64,000 nucleotides of DNA from Euglena gracilis (Eukaryota > Euglenida > Euglenophyceae > Euglenales), in contig CP154956.1 in assembly GCA_039621445.1 (NCBI GenBank), positions 89,720,482 to 89,784,481 on the forward strand, given 5' to 3'. This document shows positions 48,104 through 59,079 of this stretch, one piece after another. Both the position numbers and the translations under genes were made by a program. Within the stretch, counting starts at the first letter, position 1, and each line of letters begins with the position of its first letter. The notes beneath the pieces were generated by a model, which had not been told where the DNA came from, did no database searches, and worked only from the letters and a program-made list of their open reading frames with translations.

Positions 48104-48290
48104 AAAAATTTTTTCGATTTTTTTCGACTTTTTTGACCCGGTTTTGGCCTGAAGTCAATGGGTTGGTGGCCCAGAACGGGGCGCTGGCGGGTCGAAAAAC
48201 GCTCATTTTCGGCTCAAAAACAGTTTTTCCGGGTCCGGGAGGCCAAAAAACATCGTTTTGGGCCAAAAAATTTTTTTCGATTTTTTCGAC
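48104..48290 (+). repeat. Satellite stub, right part
   Basis: Continues the unit broken at 47,643 and runs into repeat E at GACTTTTTTGGCCGAAAATGG. Confidence 0.85.
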
Positions 48291-48745
48291 TTTTTTGGCC
48301 GAAAATGGCTAAGTGGAACAGTGGAAAAAGTGTACAAAATGGCCAAAATTGGCCGAAAAACGGCCGTATCTCGGGCCAGGCGGGGCGTTGCGGGGAAATC
48401 AAAATACCGGTGGATGAGGCGTTCCAAGGGCTTCAAATTAGGTCTCCGGACATTTCCTTTGATTTTGCTTCATTTTGGAGATATTTTGAAATTTGACATT
48501 TTTTGGCCGTCCAAAGGGGGGGGGGGGGCTCATCCAGGGGGGGCGGGTAAATCCTACCGAGTTTGGACCCCTTCGCGCGTGAATAACTCGGGCCTGGCGG
48601 GGAGTTGGGGGTCAAACCCAGGTGATTCGGAAACTAGGACTCCAGTCGCTCGTGACTGAAAAAAAAAATTCCGGGAACCGGGCCGGGATCATGGTGATAA
48701 TCCGTCGGTTCTCCTGGTGGCCCCGACCCGGGGGGGGGGGGAGGG
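48291..48745 (+). repeat. Repeat E, third copy
   Basis: Near-identical to 45,386-45,800 and followed by G runs. It joins satellite sequence at the same point as the first copy. Confidence 0.85.
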
Positions 48746-48779
48746 GGGGGGGCGAGGGGGGGGGATTTTGACGGTGGTA

Positions 48780-48866
48780 AGCTTCGCTCTTACCCATAAA
48801 GGGATAAGAGCTCAGCGACCCCCCCCTACCACCTTACCCCCCTAGGGGGGGGGGGTGGTCGGGGGC
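48780..48866. repeat. GAGCTCAGC / TACCACC G-tract junction
   Basis: CTTACCCATAAAGGGATAAG, GAGCTCAGCGACCCCCCC, then CTACCACCTTACCCC and GGGGTGGTCGGG, an inverted C/G block. The same words recur at 45,848, 49,418-49,460 and in block D. Confidence 0.7.
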
Positions 48867-49370
48867 CAAAAAATTTTTTTCGATTTTTTCGACTTTTTTG
48901 GCCGAAAATGGCTAAGTGGAACAGTGGAAAAAGTGTACAAAATGGCCAAAATTGGCCGAAAAACGGCCAATTTTCTCGGCCTAGGGCCTAGGGCCAAAAT
49001 CTCGGGCTAGGCGGGGAGTTGCGGGGAAATCAAAATACCGGTGGATGGGGCGTTCCAAGGGCTTCAAATTAGGTCTCCGGACATTTCCTTTGATTTGGCT
49101 TCATTTTGGAGATTTTTTGAAAATTGACATTTTTTGGCCGTCCAAAGGGGGGGGGGCTCATCCAGGGGGGGCGGGTAAATCCTACCGAGTTTGGACCCCT
49201 TCGCGCGTGAATAACTCGGGCCTGGCGGGGAGTTGGGGGTCAAACCCAGGTGATTCGGAAACTAGGAATCCAGTCGCTCGCGACTGAAAAAAAAAATTTC
49301 GGGAACGGGGCCGGGATCATGGTGATAATCCGCCGGTTCCCGAGGTGGCCCCGACGGGGGGGGGGGAGGG
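48867..49370 (+). repeat. Repeat E, fourth copy
   Basis: Starts with a short satellite tail (TTTTTCGATTTTTTCGAC), then E with an insertion CTCGGCCTAGGGCCTAGGGCC after AACGGCCAA. Confidence 0.85.
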
Positions 49371-49496
49371 GGGGGGCGGGTCGAGGGGGGGTTTTCCCCC
49401 AGTGGTAAGCTTCGCTCTTACCCATAAAGGGATAAGAGCTCAGCGACCCCCCCCTACCACCTACCTCAATACCGAAGGGCTTCCCATCCATCCCTG

Positions 49497-49504
49497 GGGC
49501 CTAG
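49497..49504 (+). other. Right 8-bp target duplication GGGCCTAG
   Basis: Identical to 25,267-25,274 and immediately outside the right terminus of the giant element. Confidence 0.85.
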
Positions 49505-50350
49505 ACACCATTGTACCTGGGCTGTGATGAAATCCCTTGCCAAATGTGGTTCCAATAGCTTTGGAGCAAAATGAAAGAACGCCCTCATCAAGAGCGAACA
49601 AGGAAAACATGCATCCAGTGCTGGAGATCAACACATCTCTCACAATCGGCAGGCGCCAATGTAATGGCAACCGGGCGCTGTGGTTTTGGCCACCCAGTGC
49701 CAAAATTTCGGCCACCACGAGACAGAAAAGCGGAACGTGGTGCCTGGGTTTTGGCAACGCCAGGCCAAATTACTGGCCTCCACGGGCCATGGTTTTGGCC
49801 AATGGGCGCCAAAATAATGGCAGTTGGCTGTAAGAACAACTACGCTGTCTCGAGTCTACGCCGTCATGAGTGGAACATTGCAGTTTTGAATGTCTTTCTG
49901 CGCTGGGTCCCAAGTGCCAATTGGAAATCCTTTAGGGTCAAATGGAAGATTTTGTGCATGAAGACGCATCATAAAATGGGGATGGTTCCACGCTTGGAAA
50001 GGGCCTGAATTGGACCGTGGCGTTGGTTGTGTAGTTGACTGCTGACAGGCTGCCAGGAAACATCGATTGCACCACCAGGCAAGCACCACACATCTTTGTT
50101 CACGCATTTCGTTGCCTACCCTTTGTAAAAAACTCCCCTTTCGCCTTGTGTGCGTCCCAAAAATGGACCGGAGAGGGGTATCTGGCTTGAGCGTGACTGG
50201 CCCCAATGACTTATTTGGTCACAGGCTTTAATTTATATTGCAAATGCATTTCCTGTGATTTCCTATCATTTTTGAGAAATTTTGAAGAAGAAGAACAACT
50301 ATTAAAAATGCATTTTTCACAAAAAACCGGTAACTAAATAAAAAGGTGCA
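49505..50350. other. No gene recognised
   Basis: The longest frame (49,571-50,008, plus, 145 codons) has no domain. About eight GGTTTTGGCCA / GCCAAAAT words at 49,640-49,830 resemble the filler seen in MITE cores. Confidence 0.35.
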
Positions 50351-50354
50351 TTCA

Positions 50355-50510
50355 AAAACCTCCAACACTTGTGGGATCCTAAATTGGGCCATATCTCTGG
50401 CTTGCTGTGGAGCTATAAGAAATCAAAATACCGTGGCAAAACGTTTCAGTGGTTTTACTTTAAATTGCTGGACATTTCCTTTGATTTATTTGAATTTTCG
50501 AGGAGGATTT
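50355..50510 (+). repeat. Old diverged copy of repeat E outside the giant element
   Basis: GGGCCATATCTCTGGCTTGC, AGAAATCAAAATACCG, CGTTTCAGTGGTTTTA and GGACATTTCCTTTGATTT align in order with the first half of E at 45,455-45,560. Identity is clearly lower than among the copies inside the element. Confidence 0.6.
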
Positions 50511-50519
50511 AAAAAAAAA

Positions 50520-50890
50520 TACAGGTGGGTGGGGAGGCCTTGATATCAGAGGCCAAAAAAAATGGCATAAAATTGCCGAAAACTTTGGTCCAAAATGCAA
50601 AAAAAATTTTGAATCGAAAAATTATTATATCCCAGCAGAAAATTAAAGGCCCGGAAATTGCCAAATTTTGTCTAAGTTTTGGCAAATTTTGGCAAATTTG
50701 CAACAAATTACAAAAACAGCACCTGGGTTTCCTTGTGAAACGTTCCACAAATGGCCGGAACTCACTTCGCCTTCCATCTCAGGTTCATGTGGAAGAATTG
50801 CGGAAAGGGAAAAAATTGCGGTAATTGTGGAAATTGCAGAAAAATTGCGGAAAATTGCGGAAGATCGCAGAAATTGCAGATATTGATCCC
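50520..50890 (+). repeat. Dispersed repeat R, copy 2
   Basis: Partner of 23,770-24,310, same orientation: GATATCAGAGGCC, CCCAGCAGAAA, ATTGCCAAATTTT, AGCACCTGGGTTTCCTTGTG, AAATGGCCGGAA and GGTTCATGT. The GGAAAATTGCGG words come last here, but first in copy 1. Confidence 0.6.
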
Positions 50891-51327
50891 CCCTGAAAAA
50901 TAACAACTCATTTTGCTTTGGTCCAAAATGGGCGAAAACTGGGCAAAATAATCAGAAACTTAACGTTCTTTTAGGCATGCGTCCTATGGCTTCATTTTGA
51001 AGGTCGAAGGAGATTTCATTTTTTTTTAGATCATGTTTAATTTTTGAGATATTTTGGAAAAAATCATTCTCCACCCCAAATGGCCAAAAGTGGCTGAGTC
51101 GGAAAAAAACACAAATCTCTGGGAAACCCTGAGCTGACAATTCATAAAAAGCATGCAATAACATAAAAAAAAATCAAATCCTCAGAACGTCTGATCTAAT
51201 GTTGTTGTTCAATGCATCTCTCTGGTTAGCCCTAGTGTGCCCCAAATCTGAAACCCCTGAAAAACCTGAGAAACGTGCTCCATGACTATTCATGATGATT
51301 TGTGATCATCTGTTATGGTCAGTGAAT
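50891..51327. other. No gene recognised
   Basis: Short frames only. Confidence 0.3.
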
Positions 51328-51335
51328 ATGTAGAA

Positions 51336-51569
51336 CAGACTTTCATTTAGTGCGTCGCGGCGAAGTCAGCCGCGGCACAAAAATTTTCTTCCACGGCGCA
51401 CAATCAAAATTTTACCGCGGCACAACCGCGGCGCACCTGAAACGCTGCCGCGGCGCACGCGCCGCACAGAAAGGACTCTTCTGCGGCGCACACGGTCACA
51501 AAATTTCCGGTTCCGCGGCACACGCGGCACAGAAAAAGACTTTTGCGCGGCACATTAAATAAAAGTCTG
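51336..51569. mobile_element. MITE built from CGCGGCRCA words, 8-bp target duplication
   Basis: The ends, CAGACTTTYATTTARTGYG as a consensus of both, are inverted. The flanks are exact 8-bp ATGTAGAA (51,328-51,335 and 51,570-51,577). The interior repeats CGCGGCACA/CGCGGCGCA about ten times with AAAATTTT joints. The length is 234 bp, non-coding, and hAT-like by its duplication length. Confidence 0.85.
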
Positions 51570-51763
51570 ATGTAGAATTTTGCAGGATGGCGCCTGGAAT
51601 CAAACAGAAAAAAAATCAGCAATTCTTCACCACCTTGCCATTTCCGGCTAATTATTGAATTTTGAATTTGGGTTAATTCCGTCCATTTTGGACGAGGCGT
51701 TGTTAAGGAATCTTCATCCTCAACTTCATTATTTGGGGGTGTGGAGGAAACACCTCCAAAGTA

Positions 51764-52200
51764 ACCCCCCCCAAAATAAGACCCGGGTCTTATTTTTGGG
51801 TCCGTTGCTGGAAGCCTCCAGGGGGGGGTCTTATTTTTGGGGGGGTCATATTTTTTGGATTTTTTCTTGACCGACCCGGACCCGAAAAAAAAAACCATTT
51901 TTCAGGTTCTCAAGAACACTAAAATTTTCCTTCGACGCTTTGCGCAGTGTGTAAATTGGTGTACATTGACATTTACCATGTTTTCTGCACTTCAAAAACC
52001 CGAAAATTTTGGAAATTTCATCATTTTTGTTTATGAAAATGGGAATTTTGGTATTTTTTCAGGGAAAACTTTCACCGCCCCCGGCGCTTCGCGGCGCCAG
52101 GGGGGGTCTTATTTATGGGGGGGGGGTCTTATTTTGGATTTTTCCTCGATCGGCCGGGGGGGGGGTCTTATTTTTGGGGGGTCTAATTTTTGGGGGGGTT
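51764..52200. mobile_element. TA-flanked MITE with TCTTATTTTTG words
   Basis: The left end is A then C8, AAAATAAGACC; the right end inverted is AAC7, AAAAATTAGACC. TA dinucleotides flank both ends (51,762-51,763 and 52,201-52,202). The word GGGGTCTTATTTTTGGGG occurs in several forms on both sides of the AT-rich core. The GC hairpin is imperfect (about 52,083-52,098, 5-bp stem, 6-nt loop). The interior encodes nothing recognisable. Confidence 0.75.
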
Positions 52201-52202
52201 TA

Positions 52203-54069
52203 CTGCAGGGGGGGGGGGGCTGTTGAACCCCCCAGTTGATTTTGCAAGTCAGTCAGACCGCAAGGAAGGGGGTTCTGGCGTGGAAATGTCCCAGAAATGG
52301 AGATTGTAAATTGTAAACATTGTAAAAATTACTGGAATTTGGGTAATTTTTGGGGGGTCAACGGGTTGAGGCTTGGATTGGTCAGGTTCCAGGAGAGGTC
52401 CGGGACTCCCCCCCCCTGAATAAACAAACCCTTCCCCATGTGAAGAATCCGCCCCCACCAGATTAGCAATCATCTTCTGAGTGACTGACAAGACTCTGTT
52501 GCACATTTTAAACCCCACAGGTTCAGGTTGCGTGATCATCAAACCACCTAATCGTTTTGTTCGATTAATTAATTGTTTGCGGAGATGTGACATGGAACAA
52601 AAAAAATCACATAATTCTCAGAACTACAAAATCGAGTTCACATAATATTTGTGATTTCTGATTTTGACAAGACCAGTCACCTGCAAAAACCCAGGTCTTG
52701 TCTCATGCCTTTCGACTTCGGCAAACCTGTGCCCGAGGTGGTTGTGGAATGGTGCATGTGTGGTGACTTTCAAACGGAGGTCATCTCCTGTGATGTAATT
52801 GAGTTGCATGGGCGGCATTTTTCGAGGAGGAAACAGTCAACTCTCAATCACCACGGAGCTGCCTCGGCCACATCCTATCAACTGTTGTTGGAATTTCGGT
52901 CTACTGAGCACCTTCTGCAAAGAACAACCCTGGTTGAACCGAACATTTTGCCATTTTTGTGCTTTGCTGGACACAGTGGTGCTTCTCTTTCTTCAAAACA
53001 GTTTGTATGCACTGTCAAAATGCAATTGGAAACGTTGGTTACAGGTGGGAACGCGAGGTCACTGGACAACCCCAGCCCCCCTGTATCCTTGGATGGGATG
53101 TGCGGGCCCAAGCCAGCCTGCCCAGCGAACTGGTGGCGGAGATCATGTCGGCTTTGGTTTTTTGGATACGCTCCTCCCCGGAGGCTTTTTCCTGGGTCGG
53201 AGCAGGCCACGCACATACAGCATTCCATTAGAATTGAGGCATAAAATTTGGTTTCCCTTGTGCCAAAAAAATGCGATTTTTTTAAAAAAAAGATGTATCT
53301 GCAGGAAGTGTTTCCGCCGTGTTCCCCACGCCCCCTGTGTCCCGGATTTCGGCTGGGGACAAATAAAAATATAATACAATATGTGACATAAAACATAACA
53401 CAAACAAGGATTGGGTGGCGTCGAAGAAGGCATCGCCCCCCAGACCCCGCGTCCCGAACCACACTTTTCGACTTTTCTTTTTTGATGCCACGTTGGGGAA
53501 GAAATGGAGCTTTTGGAATTGTTGACCCGATTTTCCAGGTCCCAAATCCTCCGACCAGTAGTGAGGAAATGCAAGGCTATGCCGCACCCAAATGTGTGGA
53601 TTAGGATGAGTATCGACCCAGAACAGCCAAAAAAAGGCCAAAAAATGACAATGGAGGCCAGATGCTCAGGGAAAACCAAATCTGTATGCACTGCAGCTCT
53701 GTTAAAGGTTCAGGTCATAAAGCTGAAATTTGGGCCAAAGTTGATCTGGGCAGTGGCCAAGGGGGTAAGCGAATGGGGAGGTCCACTTCCGTAAACCGGT
53801 GGGAGTTTCGGCATTTTTTTTTGTTGTCTTTAGGTTTTGGGGTTGGGGTAACACGCATCGTTCAGATAGTGATTAGGGTTTGGGTATGTGGCAAACCTCA
53901 GCTGTATGTCAGCCATTTGTGCCGATTCCTTCTGTCATGCATGGCATGTGCAGGATGTCATTCACCAATTTTGCGTTGCTCTGGATTACTCGCAGCACTG
54001 AGGCTTCGGAAACAAAGTGCAAAACAAAATAAATAAACAGTAAACAATAATTAAATAATTGACAAAATG
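52203..54069. other. No gene recognised; several long open frames
   Basis: Frames of 180-197 codons overlap on both strands between 52,651 and 53,691 (for example 52,651-53,244 plus, 52,878-53,462 minus). They have no recognisable domain and coexist on opposite strands, so I do not call a gene. A telomere-like GATTAGGGTTTGGG lies at about 53,872. Confidence 0.35.
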
Positions 54070-54087
54070 CCCAAATGAATAAATATA

Positions 54088-54301
54088 AACAAACTAACAA
54101 ACAAACAAACAAACAAACAAACAAACAAACAAACTAGACAAACAAACAAACAAAAGAATAAATAAAATAAATATAATAAATAAGTAAGCAAGCAAATAAA
54201 TGAATATAGATAAATAGTTGAACATATGAACAGTAAACAAATAAATAAATAAATAAATAAAAAATAGATAGATATCAGATAGATAGATAGATATATAGAT
54301 T

Positions 54302-54390
<89 letters not shown>

Positions 54391-54432
54391 GTAGGTAGGT
54401 AGGTAGGTAGGTAGGTAGGTAGGTAGGTAGGC
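54088..54432 (+). repeat. Tetranucleotide microsatellites: (AAAC)n, (AAAT)n, (GATA)n, (GGTA)n
   Basis: (CAAA) units at 54,088-54,155, (AAAT) at about 54,238-54,262, (GATA) at about 54,267-54,388, and (GGTA) at about 54,389-54,431. The GATA to GGTA switch is abrupt. The YLSIYLSIY frame on the minus strand is a by-product. Confidence 0.95.
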
Positions 54433-54607
54433 AATAAGCAGTTTGATCCTTTGGAAATTTTCTGAAACGACATGTAGTCAAGAAGAGGGAGTCCTCAAAA
54501 AAAGTCCAAACAAATCATTTCAAATAACGCAACGGAAAACCAAAAATGAGAGTGGAAAAAGAAGCAAAAAGAATTATTGCCTCTCCCAAACTTAAATGCG
54601 CTGGAAA

Positions 54608-54881
54608 CAGAGGTTTTTTTAAGTACCCGGGGGAGGGGGGTCACTCACCCACCCCTGGGGGTGGGCTACCCCAGGGGGGGGGGCCGGGGGGGGGGGGACC
54701 TCTTTGGGGTGTCAATTTCGGGTCCAAATTTTTTTCCGCGCTTCAAAAAAAAACAGAGGGAAACCCTGCCTCTAGCAGGGTACTCACTCCGCCCAAACCC
54801 TCACCACCCCCAAGGGGGGGGGGCTCGGCCCAGACCCACCCACCCTCCCCCCCAGATCACGAAACTGAAAAAAAATATCTG
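54608..54881. mobile_element. Probable hAT-like G-tract MITE
   Basis: The left end CAGAGGTTTTTTTAAG resembles the end of the element at 18,926. The right end, inverted, is CAGATATTTTTTTTCAG. G runs follow, with GTCACTCACCCACC words and an AAATTTTTTTCCGCGCTTC core. The flanks GCTGGAAA and GTGGGGAA match at only 5 of 8, so the duplication is doubtful. Confidence 0.45.
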
Positions 54882-54999
54882 GTGGGGAAACAGTCAAAAA
54901 TGCACATTTCATTTGAACGATTTTCCTTTGAGATTTCTTGGCAACACCAGGTCAACATCAGGGGGAGGGGAATATCTTGCATCCTTGGACTATTGCCCA

Positions 55000-55145
55000 C
55001 CCATTTGTATATATGTATATACATATATATAACATATATACATATATATTCTTATATACAAATGTATGCAGATATGTATATATAAATATAAATATTTATG
55101 TAAATATAAATACATACGCATATGTATATGTATGTATAAAATTTA
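55000..55145. repeat. TATATA / TACATA low-complexity tract
   Basis: Degenerate ATATGTATATACATATATAT-type sequence. Confidence 0.85.
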
Positions 55146-55875
55146 CCCGGATGTTCAATTTTCGACGCTGTACGAGCCGCAGACCGACTTTAGCCAGCCT
55201 GTTTGAAAACATCATGTTCCTTAAAGACTGCCCCAACAAAGAAGGAAACCTCGACGTTTTGCACTGAACCAAAAATTGCCTTCAGGCAGCCTGTAATCTC
55301 CCCATTCCAGCAACTTAACCTAAAAGCCATCCGTTACTTTCCACGAGAGACCGTCATGATGTTTAGGCAGAAATTAGGCCAAAAACCAAAGAATCCTAGC
55401 ATGGGGTTTAACCCACGTCCAGAAAATCATTGATTTCAGGCAAAAATTTAGGCCCAAATTGTAACCCTAACCCTACCCCAATCATTAACACCATTTCCCC
55501 CTTATCCGTAAAACCAGCTGTAAAAGCAGGGAGTCAGGTGGTTTCCGGGACCATTGCCGGACATACAAAAGGGTCCAAAACCCCCATCGGGGGGGGGGGG
55601 GACTAGGCACCAACATGAAGCTGCCAAAATCAAAATACCAGGGGGAAATTCGGAAAAAGTTGAATCACAAACAGGCAAAATAGCAGACAATACTTCAAAT
55701 ACACTGGGAAAAATTCTGGACACCTGCTTGAAACAGCCAAGAAAACTTCTGAACCAAAAACCCCTGGAACCCATTTTCAGGAAGTTAAACAGAAATCACA
55801 TCACCTTGAGATAACAAACCTAAAAATGACTTTGGAACATGCAAACCATTTAGCGCCCCCCTCATTGCCACGGAC
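55146..55875. other. No gene recognised
   Basis: Short frames; telomere-like GTAACCCTAACCCTACCCC at about 55,460-55,480; a G run at about 55,589. Confidence 0.35.
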
Positions 55876-55877
55876 TA

Positions 55878-56197
55878 ACCCCCCCCCAAATATAAAACCC
55901 CCCGGGTTTTATAATTGGGTGGAAATTTCAAGACCCCGAGGGGGGGTTTTATATTTGGGGGGGGGGGGGTTATATTTGGACGGAAAAATCAACTTCCCGG
56001 TGGGCTCCAGTAGGCACTTTTTTGGTCCAAAATAACAAATACGCCCACCCTTCATTTTTCTGGCGAAGGAGCAATTTTCACATGTTTTTGGTAAAAATTG
56101 TTCCCGAATCCGCAAAAAAATGACAATTTTGGGAGATATTTTGTCGAAAAATTTTCCTTCCGGCGCTTCGCGCCGGAGGGGGGGTTTTATATTTGGA
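55878..56197. mobile_element. TA-type MITE with TTTTATATTTGG words and hairpin
   Basis: A 93-bp segment (55,878-55,970) bounded by TA has inverted ends AC9-AAATATAAAACC and its complement with a longer G run. The sequence continues with further TTATATTTGG and GGTTTTATATTTGG words up to 56,196 and a perfect hairpin CCGGCGC-TTC-GCGCCGG at 56,160-56,176 preceded by AAAAATTTT. This looks like a longer element with an internal duplicate of its terminus. Confidence 0.6.
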
Positions 56198-56561
56198 GAA
56201 TCTGGAATCAGTACTGCCCAGAGCTTCCACAAAGGACCCAAATGCGCCCAGTGTCTCATGGGAGAGGCTGGTGAACTCCTGGGACATGGCAGTAACTCAG
56301 TGGCAGAGCCCATCGTGCTCCACTGTTGCCCTTCAATGGCCAAACAAAATTTGTGATACATTCATACCACAATTTGTTTGGGTAAGTTCCGGACGATTCA
56401 TTTCACACCCTTCCAAGGCAGCCCTGTTGTGTGAGAAGGCAAAACATCAGGGTTTGGGATGAGGCGTCTCGAGGCATCGGCGTCACTGGCGTCTGCGGCA
56501 CAGGTTTTTGACACACAAAATTTACATTTTCCAAAACATTCTTTGTCCTTCGCATTTTTTA

Positions 56562-56569
56562 TTGTTGTT

Positions 56570-56628
<59 letters not shown>
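56562..56628 (+). repeat. (CAA)n microsatellite
   Basis: About 19 CAA units (56,571-56,628), preceded by TTGTTGTTAACAACAA, a palindromic start. Confidence 0.95.
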
Positions 56629-56629
<1 letters not shown>

Positions 56630-57100
56630 TTTCTTTGAAAAAAAAGGAAACGCACCTGAATCTATCTACCTCCCCCCCCTCCCCCGGGCGCTTGGCCCGG
56701 GCCATGATTGAAGGTAAGGCTGGGGGGGGGGGGAGTTTGCATGTTAAGAAATTTGGCGGCCATGTGCATAAGGCCAAAAGCCAACTTTAGGGGGGCCAAG
56801 TTTGCATGTAAGGGGGAGGGGGGCCAAGCGCCGGGGGGGGGGGGGGGGAGGTGTGTTTTCTGTTACACATATTCTGTTATGCAGCTGGCCAGATTGGTTG
56901 CAACCCTGACCCAACCATGAGCCCAATCCAATCCAAACCCTATGATTGAAATAAAACAATCCAACCCTGAATGTATGCCTCAAAAAAAAAAACCAAATTC
57001 TTCTTGAGAGAGCCAGGAGTCACCAAAAGTTCCTTGAAAGATGGGTGGATGGACGTATGGATGGATGGGTGGGAGGGTTGATGGGGTCGGTTCTTGACCC
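56629..57100. other. No gene recognised
   Basis: G and C runs at 56,676, 56,721 and 56,834; a short GATGGATGGRTGG tetranucleotide at 57,041-57,075. Confidence 0.4.
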
Positions 57101-57104
57101 CAGT

Positions 57105-57250
57105 GCATGCCAACCCAATCAATTTTCCTTTGAAAACGGGCATTTTTGGGCCCTGGTGCCTTCGGCGCCGGGGGGGGGGGTGTGCTTATACCACCCCAAA
57201 AACCAACCCAACCCCGGGGCACGCCTGCCCATAGCACCCAGCCCCGGGGG
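57105..57250. repeat. G/C-tract dispersed repeat, copy 2
   Basis: Partner of 965-1,165: CAATTTTCCTTTGAAAACGG, GGGCATTTTTGGGCC, hairpin GGTGCC-TTC-GGCGCC at 57,155-57,169 (one G-T pair), a G run, TGTGCTTATACCACCCC and TGCCCATAGCACC. Confidence 0.5.
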
Positions 57251-57463
57251 GCACACTGGGAAGACGCGAGAGAAAATGTGGTCCAACTGCCCTCATGAAC
57301 CCGCCCCCCTAATAGAAGCACGGGACCGCTACAAGAGCTGGGTCCAAATGAAAGCACTACCCCCCCCCCCCCGCCGCCTTCGGCTACAAGTACACCACCC
57401 ATTTTGATGGGATTTGCAAATGCTTGACACAGGGTGGGGGGACGTGGAGGAGGGGGGGTGGGG

Positions 57464-57844
57464 CAGGGTTCGATATAAGGAGAGGAGGTCCGGACCCCCC
57501 CCTGCGGGCCAGGAGGGGGGGGGGACACCCCCCCCACCTAAACAGGTGCGCGGTCAGGGTGGCCGAAAATTTTTGACCCCCCAAAACGACCAAAAGTGCC
57601 ACTTTGGGCACTTTTTGGGCAAAAATGTGCCAAAAATGCAAAAAATTTTCGGCGCAAAGCGCCGGAGGAAAAAATTGACCCTTTTGGGGGGGGTGTCCCG
57701 GGAACCCCCCCGAGGGTCGGTCCGGACCCCCCTTGCAGGTGGGGGGGGGGGGGTGGTCCGGACCCCCCCTGCGGGCCAGGAGGGGGGGGGGGGGGGGGGA
57801 CACCCCCCCACCTAAACCATGTACGCCCTCCTTATCGAACCCTG
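57464..57844. mobile_element. hAT-like MITE, family A, copy 2
   Basis: The ends CAGGGTTCGATATAAGGA and, inverted, CAGGGTTCGATAAGGA are flanked by exact 8-bp GGGTGGGG (57,456-57,463 and 57,845-57,852). The interior aligns with copy 1 at 2,952: CTGCGGGCCAGGAGG beside G runs, GACCCCCCAAAACGACC, GTGCCACTTTGGGCAC and hairpin CGGCGC-AAA-GCGCCG at 57,650-57,664. Extra GGTCCGGACCCCCC copies make it about 20 bp longer. Confidence 0.85.
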
Positions 57845-57852
57845 GGGTGGGG

Positions 57853-58268
57853 GACACCGGGGACAGGGGGGACGCTGGTGGGACACTGGGAGGACGAGGA
57901 GGGGGACACTCCTGATTCATTGTGGGTAACTTTACAAACATAAACGGTTGGATTTTTGGCTAATATCCAGGTTTGCACTGTTTCGTCTTCATTGCCGAAA
58001 TTCACAACAAAAACCACACAGGTAGGGTCCAAATAGAAGCGCACCCCCCCCCCACTGCCAGAGGCGGCGGTCCGCCATAAGCGCACCCGTGCTTCAATTG
58101 GGGAGGGGTAAAAATATATCTCCTTTGGAATCACCCAAAATTGTTCATATTTTCCCTTGGCTGACAAAGAAAAATTGCCCTGCCAATCCGGGAGGCGGGG
58201 GGGGGGGCTTGGGAGGGAAATGGAGGAAATACTCCAAATGATAAGACAAGCCATTTGTAAGGGATGCG
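57853..58268. other. No gene recognised
   Basis: Short frames and C/G runs near 58,046 and 58,197. Confidence 0.35.
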
Positions 58269-58337
58269 GTGCAAAAGCAAACAACCACCCCAAATCAAAC
58301 AACCCCCTTCCCTTTGCAGAGAACAAAGAAATTCAAA

Positions 58338-58487
58338 ATGGTTTCTTGTGATGACATGATGAGTGGAGGCAAGGTGGACCCTGTCAGGTTGTATGAGGTT
58401 CCAAATGTGATGCCTTATGAAGGCTTTTTTCCCCAAACTCACGAGAGAACGCAGCTTCCAGATGGCTATGGGGCTCTTGGGCCTTGA
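58338..58487 (+). CDS. Possible small exon, unrecognised
   Basis: The frame starting MVSCDDMMSGGKVDPVRL and ending DGYGALGP (49 codons) has balanced, protein-like composition unlike the repeat frames around it. CTTTGCAG about 20 bp upstream could be a 3' splice site. No family recognised; it may be a gene fragment or chance. Confidence 0.2.
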   Translation: MVSCDDMMSGGKVDPVRLYEVPNVMPYEGFFPQTHERTQLPDGYGALGP

Positions 58488-59079
58488 GATTTTAGCTTAA
58501 ACATTGAGAACTTGATCCCAATACTCCAATACATGGTTTGTCCAAAACATTCAGCCCTTATAGTGGAAAACAAGGGGAAAATGAGGGATCATCCTGATTT
58601 TTGAATCATCATATGATTATTTTTTATTTCAGAGGATGACAGAAGATTCTGAAAAAATGAGGCAAAATTTGGCCTGCCAGGGCCAAATTGGCCTGCCAAG
58701 GTGCCAGCCCGCTAGCGCCTTGGCGCTGACTGAAGAATCGCAAAAAGCGGTTATGGGTTTTGGTGGACTCAGTTCGTCCCACCACCCTTTCTTTTTTCCT
58801 TTTGTTTTCATTCCATACAGCCAAAAAATAAAACACATGAGGGGAGTGGGGGCTACAACTGGGGGGCGGGGATGATGAGTTTTTCAGACCTCAAAAAACA
58901 GCCTTACCCCACGCTGCCAAAGAGGTTGACAAGACAGATATTGCCAAAACAACCAAGAACATAATGGACAAGCGCATCTTGCAAAACAACAAGAACAACA
59001 AAAATAATATTATAATGAGCAAGCTGAGAGAAAAAAATGGCAAAGCTTTGAAGTGCATCAATATCTCGGCCTGACTCAA
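58488..59079. other. No gene recognised
   Basis: Includes a TTGGCCTGCCA-rich patch at 58,668-58,738 with nested inverted words; otherwise short frames. Confidence 0.35.

Noticed and set aside
52651-53691. 180-197 codon frames on both strands as genes
   Set aside because: Overlapping opposite-strand frames with no recognisable domain; stop-poor sequence is enough to explain them.
53660-53790. Second zinc-knuckle (ICMHCSSVKGSGHKAE)
   Set aside because: The spacing is wrong for a CCHC knuckle and the fourth ligand is missing.
54051-54473. YLSIYLSIY protein on the minus strand
   Set aside because: Translation of GATA and GGTA microsatellites.
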